Below, one piece after another: positions 1-10,101 of a DNA stretch of 64,000 nucleotides. The notes beneath the pieces were generated by a model that saw only the letters and a list, made by a program, of their open reading frames with translations, was not told the origin of the DNA and made no database searches. The stretch is from Pseudomonas sp. GD03944 (GTDB lineage Bacteria; Pseudomonadota; Gammaproteobacteria; Pseudomonadales; Pseudomonadaceae). Every line of letters starts with the position of its first letter. Within the stretch, counting starts at the first letter, position 1. Position numbers and translations under genes: made by a program. The DNA is taken from assembly GCF_029839275.1 (NCBI RefSeq), contig NZ_JAOCAH010000011.1:1-64000 (forward strand). Direction: 5' to 3'.

Positions 1-49
1 CGCCCCAAAAAACGTCCAGCCCCCTTCCCAGCTCTCTTCCGGAACAGGT

Positions 50-928
50 TCAGGGCTGCGCCGTGGCCGCGGCAAAGGCAGCGGCAATCGCCTCGATCAC
101 CACCCGCACCCGAGCGGTGTGCCGCACGTCCTTGTGGGTGACCAGCCAGATGTCATAGGGAAAGCGCTCGCGCTCGGGCCACAGCCTGGTCAGGCCGTCC
201 CGCTCCCCCAGCGGCACCGGCAGCTCGCCAATGCCGACACCGGCACCCAGTGCGCTGCGCACCAGCAGGCCCGATGTGCAGGTCATGGCCACCCGTCCGT
301 GGGTAATCGGTTCGTTGGCCAGGGTCACGTCCTTGCCGCTGTCGAGGTACGGCTGGTAGAGCACCAGGTCGTGACCGCTGAATGCCGTACCCGGCTCGGG
401 AATGCCCCGCGCCGCCACGTAACCGGCCGACGCGAAGATGGCGCTGCTCCAGCGCGCCACACGTCGCACGATCAGGTCGGGGTTTTCCGGCTTGAGGTTG
501 CGCACGGCGATATCGGCTTCGCGTTTGTTCAGGTTGAGCATCTGCACCGAGGCGTGCAGTTTTACTTCGATGCCCGGGTGCTGCTGCCGCAGCTCGGCGA
601 TAGCAGGAATCACGAAGGCCAGGGCAAAGGATTCGGTGGTGGTGATCCGCACCTCGCCGCTCATGCGCTCGTCCATGCCGAGGAGTTGCCGCTGCAGCTC
701 GGCGGCCGAGGCCTCCATATTAAGAGCGGCCGCCATCGCCACCTCGCCCGCGGCGGTGAGGCTGTAGCCACTGGAGGTGCGCACGAACAGCGTGGCACCG
801 AGCCCCTGCTCCAGCGACAGCAGCCGGCGGCCGACCGTAGCCTGGTCCACGCCCAATACCCGGGCTGCGCCACGCAGCGTGGTTTCACGGCAGAGGGCGA
901 GGAATATCCGTGCATCGTCCCAGTTCAT
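50..928 (-). CDS. LysR-family transcriptional regulator
   Basis: A 292-residue LysR-type regulator. The N-terminal winged helix-turn-helix (about residues 3-62) has the pattern AARVLGVDQATVGRRL, followed by a periplasmic-binding-protein-like effector domain. I start it at the ATG giving MNWDDARIF (926-928); an upstream in-frame TTG adds eight residues but has no ribosome site. It is divergent from an MFS exporter gene, the usual arrangement when a LysR protein controls its neighbour. A perfect 14-bp palindrome lies just upstream of the start. Family assignment is firm; inducer and targets are unknown. Confidence 0.93.
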   Translation of the reverse strand: MNWDDARIFLALCRETTLRGAARVLGVDQATVGRRLLSLEQGLGATLFVRTSSGYSLTAAGEVAMAAALNMEASAAELQRQLLGMDERMSGEVRITTTESFALAFVIPAIAELRQQHPGIEVKLHASVQMLNLNKREADIAVRNLKPENPDLIVRRVARWSSAIFASAGYVAARGIPEPGTAFSGHDLVLYQPYLDSGKDVTLANEPITHGRVAMTCTSGLLVRSALGAGVGIGELPVPLGERDGLTRLWPERERFPYDIWLVTHKDVRHTARVRVVIEAIAAAFAAATAQP

Positions 929-946
929 CGCAGCGCTCCGGCAGTG

Positions 947-960
947 ATGCAAATTTGCAT
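947..960. promoter_or_regulatory. Perfect 14-bp palindrome, candidate LysR operator
   Basis: ATGCAAATTTGCAT reads the same on both strands and lies in the 130-bp divergent gap, 19 bp upstream of the LysR start and about 100 bp before the MFS start. LysR proteins usually bind interrupted dyads in such gaps. That this is the operator is inference. Confidence 0.45.
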
Positions 961-1058
961 CCGTGAGCCTTGATAACGCTGCACTACTTCAGCGGTCAAG
1001 CCACTTATGATCGCCCCGAGAATCGATCAAGGCCCGTGCAGCGGGCGCAAGGGGCGAC

Positions 1059-2264
1059 ATGAACAGCGAGGCATCCACCACCGGCACCACCCCGGTTTCC
1101 TTATGGCTGCCGCTCTGGGCCGGCCTGTGCGCCAGCCTGATCGGCATCGGCCTGGCCCGCTTTGCCTACACCCCCCTGGTGCCGGCCCTTATCGAGGCCC
1201 ACTGGTTTTCCGCCTCGACCGTGATCTACCTGGGCGCTGCCAACCTGGTGGGCTACCTGATCGGCGCCCTGGTCGGGCGCCCACTCGCGGCACGCGCGTC
1301 GAACGCCACGGTGCTGCGCGGCATGATGCTGCTGGTGACCCTGTCGTTCTTTGCCTGCGCCACGCCGCTGTCGGTGGCCTGGTTCTTTGCCTGGCGCCTG
1401 CTGTCGGGGGTCGCCGGCGGCACGATCATGGTGCTGACCGCGGGCGCCATCCTGCCTTACGTGAGCGCGAGCCGACGCGGCCTGGCCAGCGGCGCCATCT
1501 TTCTCGGCCTCGGCCTGGGCATTGCCGGCTCTGGCACCCTGGTGCCGTTGCTGCTGTCCTTCGGCCTGCTGCACGCCTGGATCGGACTCGGCCTGGTGGC
1601 CTTGCTGCTGACCGCAAGCAGTTGGCGCGGCTGGCCGGCCGATCACACGCCACACCTGGCTGCACCGGACGCGCCCCCAGCACCGCCATCGAACGGGGTG
1701 CGGCTGCTGTTCGCCCAATACGGGTTGATGGCGGTGGGGCTGGTGGCACCGATGATCTTCCTGGTCGACTACGTCAGCCGCGGCCTGGGTGCCGGCACCC
1801 ACAGCGGGGCGGTGATCTGGACGCTGTACGGCATCGGCGCCATCGCCGGGCCGGTGGTCTATGGCTTTCTGGCCGACAGGCTGGGTGCGCAGCGGGCCAT
1901 TCGCCTGCTGTTGCTGGCCCAGCTCGCCGCGCTCGGCGTGCTGCTGGAAGCGAGCAACCTGTACGTCCTGGGCATGGCGGCGGTGGTGATCGGCTCGTTC
2001 CCGCCCGGCATCGTGCCACTGGGCCTGGCCCGGGTGCACCAACTGATCGCCGTGCCTCAGCAACAGAACGCGACCTGGAGTCGCGCCACGGTGTCGTTCG
2101 CCACCTGCCAGGCGCTGGCCGGCTATGGCTATTCCGCGCTGTTCGCCGCCAGTGGCGGGCACTACGCCTGGCTGTTCGGCGTGGCGATGGTCGCCCTGAT
2201 GCTGGCTTTGGCACTGGAACTACCTGGCTTGCTGGCCGCCAGACGAACGGCGACCGAGGCATAA
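1059..2264 (+). CDS. MFS transporter, YbfB/YjiJ family
   Basis: A 401-residue inner-membrane protein with about twelve hydrophobic segments. The first helix has the pattern GIGLARFAYTPLVPAL, typical of the YbfB/YjiJ branch of the major facilitator superfamily, and a GALVGRPLAAR stretch follows helix 2. It is transcribed divergently from the LysR gene, which probably regulates it. The start at 1059 is preceded by AAGGGGCGAC, a reasonable ribosome site. The substrate cannot be told from sequence; efflux of a small organic molecule is likely. It converges on kup with only 21 bp between them. Confidence 0.9.
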   Translation: MNSEASTTGTTPVSLWLPLWAGLCASLIGIGLARFAYTPLVPALIEAHWFSASTVIYLGAANLVGYLIGALVGRPLAARASNATVLRGMMLLVTLSFFACATPLSVAWFFAWRLLSGVAGGTIMVLTAGAILPYVSASRRGLASGAIFLGLGLGIAGSGTLVPLLLSFGLLHAWIGLGLVALLLTASSWRGWPADHTPHLAAPDAPPAPPSNGVRLLFAQYGLMAVGLVAPMIFLVDYVSRGLGAGTHSGAVIWTLYGIGAIAGPVVYGFLADRLGAQRAIRLLLLAQLAALGVLLEASNLYVLGMAAVVIGSFPPGIVPLGLARVHQLIAVPQQQNATWSRATVSFATCQALAGYGYSALFAASGGHYAWLFGVAMVALMLALALELPGLLAARRTATEA

Positions 2265-2285
2265 AGAGGCGTCCCGGGCAGCCCT

Positions 2286-4193
2286 TCAGATTTCCACCTG
2301 GGTGCCCAGCTCGATCACCCGGTTCAGCGGCAGCCTGAAATAGCGCAGGTTGCCGTTGGCGTTCTTCAACAGGAAGGCGAACAGTGCCTCGCGCCAGATG
2401 GCCATGCCGACCACCTTCGACGGGATCACCGTTTCACGGCTGAGGAAGTAGGTGCTGGTCGAAGCGGTAAAGACCAGCTCATTGAGGTGGCAGAGCCTGA
2501 GCGCCTCGGGCACATCCGGCTCCTCCATGAACCCGAAGTGCAGCACCACCCGGAAGAAGCCGTCGCCATAGGCGTCCACCTCGAAACGGCGCTGCGGCTC
2601 CACCCGAGGCGTGTCCTCGCTGAGCACCGTGAGCAGCACCACCTGCTCGTGCAGCACCTGGTTGTGCAACAGGTTATGCAGCAGCGCCCGGGGCACCGCG
2701 TCGCTGCGGGCCGTCAGGAACACCGCCGTGCCCTTCACCCGGTGCGGCGGCTGCACCCGCAGGCTGGCGATGAAGTCCGGCAAGGACAAGCTGGACTCGT
2801 CGAGACGCTCCACCAGCAACTGGCGACCGCGCTTCCAGGTGGTCATCAGGACGAACAGCACGATCCCGGCCAGCACCGGAAACGCCCCGCCCTGCACCAC
2901 CTTGGGCAGGCTGGCGGCGAAGAACAGCGCATCCACCAGGATAAAGCAGGCCATCAACGGCACGGCCAACAGCGGCGGCCACTTCCACAGCAGCACCACG
3001 ACCACGCTCATCAGTACCGAGGTCGCCAGCATGGTGCCGGTCACGGCCACCCCGTAGGCCGAGGCCAGCGCCCCGGACGAACCGAAGCCCAGCACCAGGG
3101 CCACCACCCCGACCATCAGCCCCCAGTTGACCCCAGCGATGTAGATCTGCCCCTGCTCGTGGCGGGAGGTGTGCTGGATGAACATGCGCGGCACGTAGCC
3201 CAGCTGGATTGCCTGCTGGGTCAGGGAAAACGCCCCGGAAATCACCGCCTGCGAGGCGATCACCGTGGCCAGGGTCGCCAGCCCCACCAAGGGCAGCAAT
3301 GCCCAGGCCGGAGCCAACAGATAGAACGGGTTACGCGCCGCCTCGGGATTGCCGAGGATCACCGCGCCCTGGCCGAAGTAATTCAGCAGCAGCGCCGGCA
3401 GCACCAGGATGAACCAGGCCCGGGCGATCGGCTTGCGCCCGAAGTGCCCCATGTCGGCATACAGCGCTTCGGCACCGGTCAACGCCAGCACCACCGCGCC
3501 GAGAATGACCATGCCGATACCCGGGTGGGCGATGAAGAAGCCGACGGCCCAGCCGGGGTTCATCGCCCGCAGGACTTCCGGCTGCTGCCAGATGCCATAG
3601 AGGCCCAGCCCCGCCAGCACGCCGAACCAGAGCACCATCACCGGGCCGAAGATGATGCCAATGCGCTCGGTGCCGTGCTTCTGGATCAGGAACAGGCCAA
3701 TCAGCACCACCAAAGAGATCGGCACCACCCAGTGATCGATGCCGTCGAAGGCGATCTGCAGCCCCTCCACCGCCGACAGCACGGAAATCGCCGGAGTGAT
3801 CATGCTGTCGCCATAGAACAGCGCGGCGCCGCACAGGCCCACAACCACCAGCACCGCACGCAGCCGCGGGTAGGCCAGGGTCGAGCGCAACGCCAGGGTG
3901 GTCAGCGCCATCACCCCGCCCTCGCCCTGGTTGTCGGCGCGCAGCACGAACAGCACGTACTTGAGCGACACCACCCACAGCAGCGCCCAGAAGATCAGCG
4001 ACAGCACACCCAGCACGCCGTCGTGGTTCACCGGCACGCCATAGCCACCGATGAACACCTCCTTGAGGGTATACAGCGGGCTGGTGCCGATGTCGCCGTA
4101 CACCACCCCCACCGCCGCCACCAGCAAGGCGACGGGCGACCGCACATGGCGCTCGGGCGCCTGTCCTGCATGCTCTTCGGCAATCCCTGACAT
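2286..4193 (-). CDS. kup: Low-affinity potassium transporter Kup
   Basis: A 635-residue KUP/HAK/KT-family K+/H+ symporter. About twelve membrane helices occupy residues 20-460 and a cytoplasmic C-terminal domain follows. The family signature GVVYGDIGTSPLYTLKE sits in helix 1, and FYGDSMITPAISVLSAVEG is the second conserved block. The reading frame stays open 39 codons further upstream, but the ATG at 4191-4193 gives the normal family N-terminus (MSGIAEEH...), so I start there. It is transcribed alone and converges on the MFS gene. Identification is secure. Confidence 0.97.
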   Translation of the reverse strand: MSGIAEEHAGQAPERHVRSPVALLVAAVGVVYGDIGTSPLYTLKEVFIGGYGVPVNHDGVLGVLSLIFWALLWVVSLKYVLFVLRADNQGEGGVMALTTLALRSTLAYPRLRAVLVVVGLCGAALFYGDSMITPAISVLSAVEGLQIAFDGIDHWVVPISLVVLIGLFLIQKHGTERIGIIFGPVMVLWFGVLAGLGLYGIWQQPEVLRAMNPGWAVGFFIAHPGIGMVILGAVVLALTGAEALYADMGHFGRKPIARAWFILVLPALLLNYFGQGAVILGNPEAARNPFYLLAPAWALLPLVGLATLATVIASQAVISGAFSLTQQAIQLGYVPRMFIQHTSRHEQGQIYIAGVNWGLMVGVVALVLGFGSSGALASAYGVAVTGTMLATSVLMSVVVVLLWKWPPLLAVPLMACFILVDALFFAASLPKVVQGGAFPVLAGIVLFVLMTTWKRGRQLLVERLDESSLSLPDFIASLRVQPPHRVKGTAVFLTARSDAVPRALLHNLLHNQVLHEQVVLLTVLSEDTPRVEPQRRFEVDAYGDGFFRVVLHFGFMEEPDVPEALRLCHLNELVFTASTSTYFLSRETVIPSKVVGMAIWREALFAFLLKNANGNLRYFRLPLNRVIELGTQVEI

Positions 4194-4407
4194 CGGTTGG
4201 CAGCCCTCTCGCCGGATTTCGTCGCATCCTGCTCCGCCAGAGAGGGTCGGGGGGCGACTCTTCCTCAATATAGAAGGAATTGCCCCGGCCACCAGGCTGC
4301 ACGATGGCACTGGTCAAGCCGGCAATCCGCCGCTAGAATTGCGCACTTTTTGATCAGAGGCGCCCCTAGCGCCCGGCATCCACCGTATACGCCCCGAGGT
4401 TCGCCGC

Positions 4408-5733
<1,326 letters not shown>

Positions 5734-5752
5734 CCCGCTCGTGCACGACAAG

Positions 5753-5778
5753 AAGCCCCGCCCATGCGGGGCTTTTTT
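5753..5778 (+). terminator. Rho-independent terminator after rimO
   Basis: An 8-bp stem AAGCCCCG/CGGGGCTT with a 6-base loop is followed by a T run. Confidence 0.9.
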
Positions 5779-5968
5779 ATGCCCCCAGGACGGCATATCT
5801 CTGTAGGAATGGTCTTGCCCACGCGCGTTTCAGACTACGACCACGGTATAAAGCGGAACTGAGCGCCCCGCCCAATGGCATACTGCCGCCCCACCAGGAG
5901 ATCTCGGCAACAACCACACAGCGCCGAAGATCATGTGCTTAATTGCCACTCAAGGAGAAATCGTTCAC

Positions 5969-6409
5969 ATGTTCAAGAAAACCATCCCCCTTCTACTGGC
6001 TGCAGTCCTTCTGACGGGCTGTGCTGCGCAACCGAACAAGAATGAAAAAGCAGTGACGATTGGAGACCCATCGGGACACACCCAGGTCGTTGCACTGAAA
6101 CAGCAGGACATTGCCAATGCGTGCGACCTCACCGCCTTTGAAGACGGCTTCAAATACACGTACATGAGCATGTGGAACAGCCACTTGGAGGCCATTCTCG
6201 AGAAGCAGCCAGAACAGCGCACCGCCGACCACTATTCGACGCTGTTCTTCAACGCCAAGCCAAACACCCGGGCAGTGCTGGATGAAGACCCGGCGACGCG
6301 CAATGATTACAACTATTGCCAGGAATCCAGCTATCAACAAGGCAAGATCAGCGGCTTTATGTACGCGATCGACGACCTGAAAACACTGGAAGAAAAGCCG
6401 GCGTTATAA
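5969..6409 (+). CDS. Putative lipoprotein, unknown function
   Basis: A 146-residue protein that I do not recognise. The N-terminus MFKKTIPLLLAAVLLTGC is a clear lipoprotein signal with lipobox LTGC, so the mature protein is a small lipid-anchored envelope protein of about 128 residues. The rest is polar, with two cysteines and no obvious domain. I use the ATG at 5969, preceded by AAGGAGAAA at a good distance; the frame opens at 5933 but that start has no ribosome site. It begins a row of small envelope-protein genes. Confidence 0.8.
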   Translation: MFKKTIPLLLAAVLLTGCAAQPNKNEKAVTIGDPSGHTQVVALKQQDIANACDLTAFEDGFKYTYMSMWNSHLEAILEKQPEQRTADHYSTLFFNAKPNTRAVLDEDPATRNDYNYCQESSYQQGKISGFMYAIDDLKTLEEKPAL

Positions 6410-6610
6410 CGCGCTGCCACCGTATTCAAACTATCGACGCCTCTTTCTTACGTTGAGGTGGGCTGGAGCCCGCCTCGATCAACCTCGTACCGACCCACAA
6501 GGATGTTGAACATGCCCCTCCCACTGAACGTCCTGATCGCATCACCCAGACCGTTCCTGAGTGCAAATTTGCTGATCGAGGTTTGCTTCAGATCAAAGAA
6601 CTGGATCATC

Positions 6611-7009
6611 ATGAAAACCCTAACATTACTTGCTCTCCTAATAAGTATTGGCGGGTGCGTAGGTATTCACACGGACGCCCAGCAATCAAAAACATCAAAA
6701 GCCTCCGATATTTATTACACCAACGGAGTCAAGCACCGCTGGAGCGAAAGCGACCATCCTGTCAATGGCGATATAACGTTGAAGTCAGAGCGCAAGTGGT
6801 GTGGTGCTACCTTATGGGCAATAGTACCAATTCCATTAAAACTGCCCGTATGTAAAGAATACGAAAAAGTGAATTTCCAGAATAATGAACCCACTACTCT
6901 GGATGAGGGATGGGTAACTTCAGGCCGTTTTTACGGGTGCGGACCTGGAGTATGGCTTGGTTCATCCATTTCCAATGGAATGGAGCCAGCCTTCTGCATC
7001 GCGGATTAG
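6611..7009 (+). CDS. Putative small lipoprotein in AT-richer DNA
   Basis: A 132-residue predicted lipoprotein: MKTLTLLALLISIGGC ends in the lipobox IGGC. The body has five cysteines (as in KWCGATLW and FYGCGPGVW) and a Gly/Trp-rich C-terminus, but I recognise no family. Base composition is visibly lower in GC than the flanks, suggesting recent acquisition or weak constraint. The ribosome site is poor, so the start rests on the signal peptide. The gene is real by its signal and lipobox, but function is unknown. Confidence 0.65.
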   Translation: MKTLTLLALLISIGGCVGIHTDAQQSKTSKASDIYYTNGVKHRWSESDHPVNGDITLKSERKWCGATLWAIVPIPLKLPVCKEYEKVNFQNNEPTTLDEGWVTSGRFYGCGPGVWLGSSISNGMEPAFCIAD

Positions 7010-7065
7010 ACTCAACGAAAACACTCGCCCACACTAAGTGCTGTACACGGTGTACCAGATCATCG

Positions 7066-7419
7066 ATGGCAACAAACCTCCGTCCCCAACAACTCGAATC
7101 ACTACAGGCAGCCCTTGCTTCGCTGTGCGAACTGCTACGACTCGACAAGCCCACCCACTGGCGGGACCACTTCGAGCGCTGCCTGCATACCACCGACCAC
7201 TTGCTTACCAACGGCTTTGATCAGAGCACGCTCAACAGCCTGTCTTGTTCGGTTCGACAGGTCTTCGGTGGCATGGGCAGTTTCAATGACTATGTGCCTG
7301 TCACGAACACCAGGGATTCCTCGGACTGGTACCGGAAACACGGCAATCCAGAGGAAATCGTCGGCCTTGTCTACGACAGCGCCCTATGTTTAATGGTCGT
7401 CGAACAGGATCAGCGTTAA
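7066..7419 (+). CDS. Hypothetical cytoplasmic protein, DUF6966-like
   Basis: A 117-residue soluble protein of unknown function. I start it at the ATG giving MATNLRPQQLESLQ (7066); the frame is open from 6910 but that part overlaps the preceding gene and lacks protein-like character. The pattern GGMGSFNDYV followed by a charged C-terminus resembles small proteins annotated DUF6966, a weak recollection only. No signal peptide or membrane segment is present. It lies between two lipoprotein genes. Confidence 0.55.
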   Translation: MATNLRPQQLESLQAALASLCELLRLDKPTHWRDHFERCLHTTDHLLTNGFDQSTLNSLSCSVRQVFGGMGSFNDYVPVTNTRDSSDWYRKHGNPEEIVGLVYDSALCLMVVEQDQR

Positions 7420-7451
7420 CCCATCGCCTGATCGCCCTCCAAGGAGCCCTC

Positions 7452-7832
7452 ATGCAACTTAAGCCCTCCCGCCTCCTGGCCATTCTGAGCCTGAGCACAT
7501 TGGCCGCCTGCCAACAATCCACACCACCGAACCCCGAAGCCACGCCTGACACTCCACCGCTCGCCAGCCAATGGCAGGGCCGCTGGACCGGACCGGAAGG
7601 CACGCTGCTGGACCTGACGCCCAACGCCGGCGGCGTGGAGGTCACCGTTCACTCGCTGGACGGGCCAGCCACCTACCAGGGCACCGAGCAGGCGGACGGC
7701 ATCCAGTTCGTGCGTGACGGCAAGACCGAGACGATTCGGGCCGGCGATGGCGAGGCCACCGGCATGAAGTGGCTGCTGGACAAGCAGAACTGCCTGGTGA
7801 TCCAGCTGGGCGAAGGCTTCTGCCGCGACTGA
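7452..7832 (+). CDS. Putative lipoprotein, unknown function
   Basis: A 126-residue predicted lipoprotein. MQLKPSRLLAILSLSTLAAC ends in lipobox LAAC; a Pro-rich linker (about residues 24-38) leads to a small beta-rich domain starting QWQGRWTGPEGT. A strong ribosome site AAGGAG sits 5 bases before the ATG at 7452, settling the start over the longer open frame from 7386. The next gene begins 28 bp downstream, so the two are probably co-transcribed. The Trp-rich WQGRW pattern resembles small lipocalin-like domains, but this is only suggestive. Confidence 0.75.
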   Translation: MQLKPSRLLAILSLSTLAACQQSTPPNPEATPDTPPLASQWQGRWTGPEGTLLDLTPNAGGVEVTVHSLDGPATYQGTEQADGIQFVRDGKTETIRAGDGEATGMKWLLDKQNCLVIQLGEGFCRD

Positions 7833-7860
7833 TCCTCCGTTTACCCATCAAGGAAGACCC

Positions 7861-8181
7861 ATGAAAAACGTCCTGCTGCCGCTGGCGATCCTGATCGCTT
7901 TCAGCGCGTATACCCTGCTGGTCATGGCCCAGGCCGACCAGTCGTTGTTGCAATTCGGCCTGCAGCTCATGGCCAGCGCGGACACCGCCCAGGTGGTGAT
8001 CGACCTGTACATCATGGCCGGCCTGGCCTGCGCGTGGATGGTTCAGGACAACCGGGGCCGGGGCAAACCCACCCTGGCCGTCGTGCCGTACCTGCTGTTG
8101 ACCCTGGTGTTCGTGTCGGTCGGCCCGCTGCTGTACCTGGTGCTGCGCAACTGGCCGGCACCTGCGCGCACTGACTTGTGA
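7861..8181 (+). CDS. Small integral membrane protein, possibly DUF2834
   Basis: A 106-residue protein with three hydrophobic segments: residues 4-24, about 45-62 and 73-96. The loop after helix 2 carries DNRGRGK, and the ends face opposite sides. It looks like the DUF2834 group of small inner-membrane proteins, though I hold that loosely. The start has AAGGAAG upstream. It follows the lipoprotein gene by 28 bp, so it is likely in the same transcript. No function is known. Confidence 0.7.
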   Translation: MKNVLLPLAILIAFSAYTLLVMAQADQSLLQFGLQLMASADTAQVVIDLYIMAGLACAWMVQDNRGRGKPTLAVVPYLLLTLVFVSVGPLLYLVLRNWPAPARTDL

Positions 8182-8232
8182 TCGCTTCCGGGGGCCGGTA
8201 ACGTGGCCGCTCTTGCCAGGAGACCTTCCCCG

Positions 8233-8904
8233 ATGCGCCTGTACCGCCCGCTCATCATCGCCCTGCTGCCCGTGTTCGCTGGCTGCCAGGTTTTCAAGGA
8301 CCAACCGGACACGGCGTCGGCCGATCTGATCCGTCAGCAAGGCGAGCTGCGCCTGCAAGCCGGACAACTGCTGTTCCGCCCGTGCCTGGAGCAGCGCACT
8401 TTCCTGATCGCCAACGACGGCACCACCGGTATCGCGCGGGAAGCGGCGGGGCTGTTCGCCGACGGTGCCGACGTGCTGTTCGCCGATGTGCGTGGGCGCA
8501 TGACTGCCAGCAAGCAGTCCAACGTGGACGGCCAGCTGGCCCTCACCCAGGTCTACCGCGTGCAGGCCGAAGGCCAGGGCTGCGATGATCCGAACTTCAA
8601 ACGCACCACCCTGCAAGCCGGCGGCCAGGAGCCGTTCTGGAGCGTGTCGGTCAGCGGCAAGGGCCTGGTGCTCAACCGCCCTGGCCAGGCACCGCTCGCC
8701 CTGCCCTACCTGGAAGAACAGCTGCCCGACAGCCGCTTCAACCTCACCAGCGAAGCCAATGGCCAGCGCCTGGAGTTGTGGGTGGCGCCGCAGCGCTGCG
8801 TCAATGACATGAGCGGCGCGGTGCAGCACCTGTCCGCCGAGCTGCGCCTGAACGGCGAAGTCATGCGCGGTTGCGCCTACTTCGGTGGCGCCCGCAACGA
8901 GTAA
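8233..8904 (+). CDS. COG3650-type lipoprotein
   Basis: A 223-residue predicted lipoprotein. MRLYRPLIIALLPVFAGC ends in lipobox FAGC at residue 18. The C-terminal half has the pattern GQEPFWSVSV and a paired-cysteine segment (RCVNDMSG...RGCAYFG), characteristic of uncharacterised envelope proteins in COG3650. I use the ATG at 8233 because CCAGGAGA lies 9 bases upstream; the frame is open from 8203. An 8-bp hairpin without a T run follows the stop. The precise function of the family is not known. Confidence 0.8.
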   Translation: MRLYRPLIIALLPVFAGCQVFKDQPDTASADLIRQQGELRLQAGQLLFRPCLEQRTFLIANDGTTGIAREAAGLFADGADVLFADVRGRMTASKQSNVDGQLALTQVYRVQAEGQGCDDPNFKRTTLQAGGQEPFWSVSVSGKGLVLNRPGQAPLALPYLEEQLPDSRFNLTSEANGQRLELWVAPQRCVNDMSGAVQHLSAELRLNGEVMRGCAYFGGARNE

Positions 8905-8909
8905 TCCGC

Positions 8910-8929
8910 GGCGCCTCCAGCGAGGCGCC
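8910..8929 (+). terminator. Hairpin after the COG3650 lipoprotein gene
   Basis: GGCGCCTC/GAGGCGCC makes a perfect 8-bp stem with a 4-base loop directly after the stop codon. There is no T run, so terminator function is uncertain. Confidence 0.35.
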
Positions 8930-9009
8930 TACACACCCTTACACAGTTTGCCGCCGCACCCGCTCCCCTGCCGTCCTACGCTTGAAGAAAAGACACGGGG
9001 GAATGACAG

Positions 9010-10008
9010 ATGCTACGCGTTGCAATCAATGGCTATGGCCGTATCGGCCGTGCAGTGCTGCGGGCCCTGTTCGAGCGCCAGCTGGAACAGAAGATCCACC
9101 TGGTCGCGATCAACGACCTGGGCGATTACCCGACCCTCACCCACCTGACCCGCTTCGACTCCACCTTCGGCCGCTTCGGCGGCCACATCAGCCTGCACGA
9201 CGACCTGCTGCAGGTGAACGGCCAGCCGATCCACCTGCTCAACCAGCGCGAAGTGATCGATCTGCCCTGGAACCGGCTGGGTATCGACCTGGTGCTGGAA
9301 TGCTCGGGCAAGCTCAAGAGCCGCGCCCAGGTCGAACAGCACCTGACCGCCGGCGCCCAGCGCGTGCTGCTCTCGCACCCGCTGGACAGCGCCGACCTGA
9401 CGGTGGTCTACGGCGTGAACCATGAACAACTCGGCAGCCAGCAGATCGTGTCCAATGCTTCCTGCACCACCAACTGCCTGGCGCCCCTGGCCAAGGTGCT
9501 GCACGAGGGCGTCGGCATCCGCCAGGGCCTGGTCAACACGGTGCATGCCTACACCAACGACCAGAACCTGCTCGACAAGACCCATAGTGACCTCTACCGC
9601 GCCCGCGCGGCCGCGGTGTCGATGATCCCCACCAGCACCGGCGCGGCGAAGACCATCGGCCTGGTGCTGCCGGAGCTGGCCGGGCGCCTGGACGGCCTGT
9701 CGGTGCGCGTGCCCACGCCCAACGTGTCGCTGCTGGACCTGACCTTCACCGCCGAGCGGCCGTGCAGCCGCGAGGCCCTCAACGCCCTGGTGCAGGACGG
9801 CGCGAAAGCCCTGCCGGACGGCGTGATGGAGTGCAACGAGCTGCCGCTGGTGTCCTGCGACTTCAATGGCTACCCGCTGTCCTGCGTGGTCGACCTCAAC
9901 CACACCCGGGTCCAGGGCGAGCTGGTGAAGATGCTGGCCTGGTACGACAACGAGTGGGGCTTCGCCAACCGCATGCTGGATGTCACCCAGGCCTGGCTGC
10001 ACCCCTGA
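9010..10008 (+). CDS. Glyceraldehyde-3-phosphate dehydrogenase-like enzyme
   Basis: A 332-residue member of the GAPDH family: N-terminal Rossmann fold INGYGRIGR (residues 6-14), catalytic Cys152 in NASCTTNC, and the general-base His in HAYTNDQ about 27 residues later. Asp36 after the second strand (INDL) favours NAD over NADP. The C-terminal YDNEWGFANRM is conserved. Pseudomonads carry several paralogues; this one is not beside pgk/fda (epd context) or edd/glk, so I leave the symbol blank. Erythrose-4-phosphate dehydrogenase activity is an alternative. It probably serves a side or gluconeogenic role. Confidence 0.88.
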   Translation: MLRVAINGYGRIGRAVLRALFERQLEQKIHLVAINDLGDYPTLTHLTRFDSTFGRFGGHISLHDDLLQVNGQPIHLLNQREVIDLPWNRLGIDLVLECSGKLKSRAQVEQHLTAGAQRVLLSHPLDSADLTVVYGVNHEQLGSQQIVSNASCTTNCLAPLAKVLHEGVGIRQGLVNTVHAYTNDQNLLDKTHSDLYRARAAAVSMIPTSTGAAKTIGLVLPELAGRLDGLSVRVPTPNVSLLDLTFTAERPCSREALNALVQDGAKALPDGVMECNELPLVSCDFNGYPLSCVVDLNHTRVQGELVKMLAWYDNEWGFANRMLDVTQAWLHP

Positions 10009-10101
10009 CGGTTCTGCTCGCCGCCCACCCGGCAATCGCGCGTATAATCGCCGCCTTTTTACCCATTGCCGGGTTGCCACCGGCCCTGAGAGAACCGTCC
10101 C

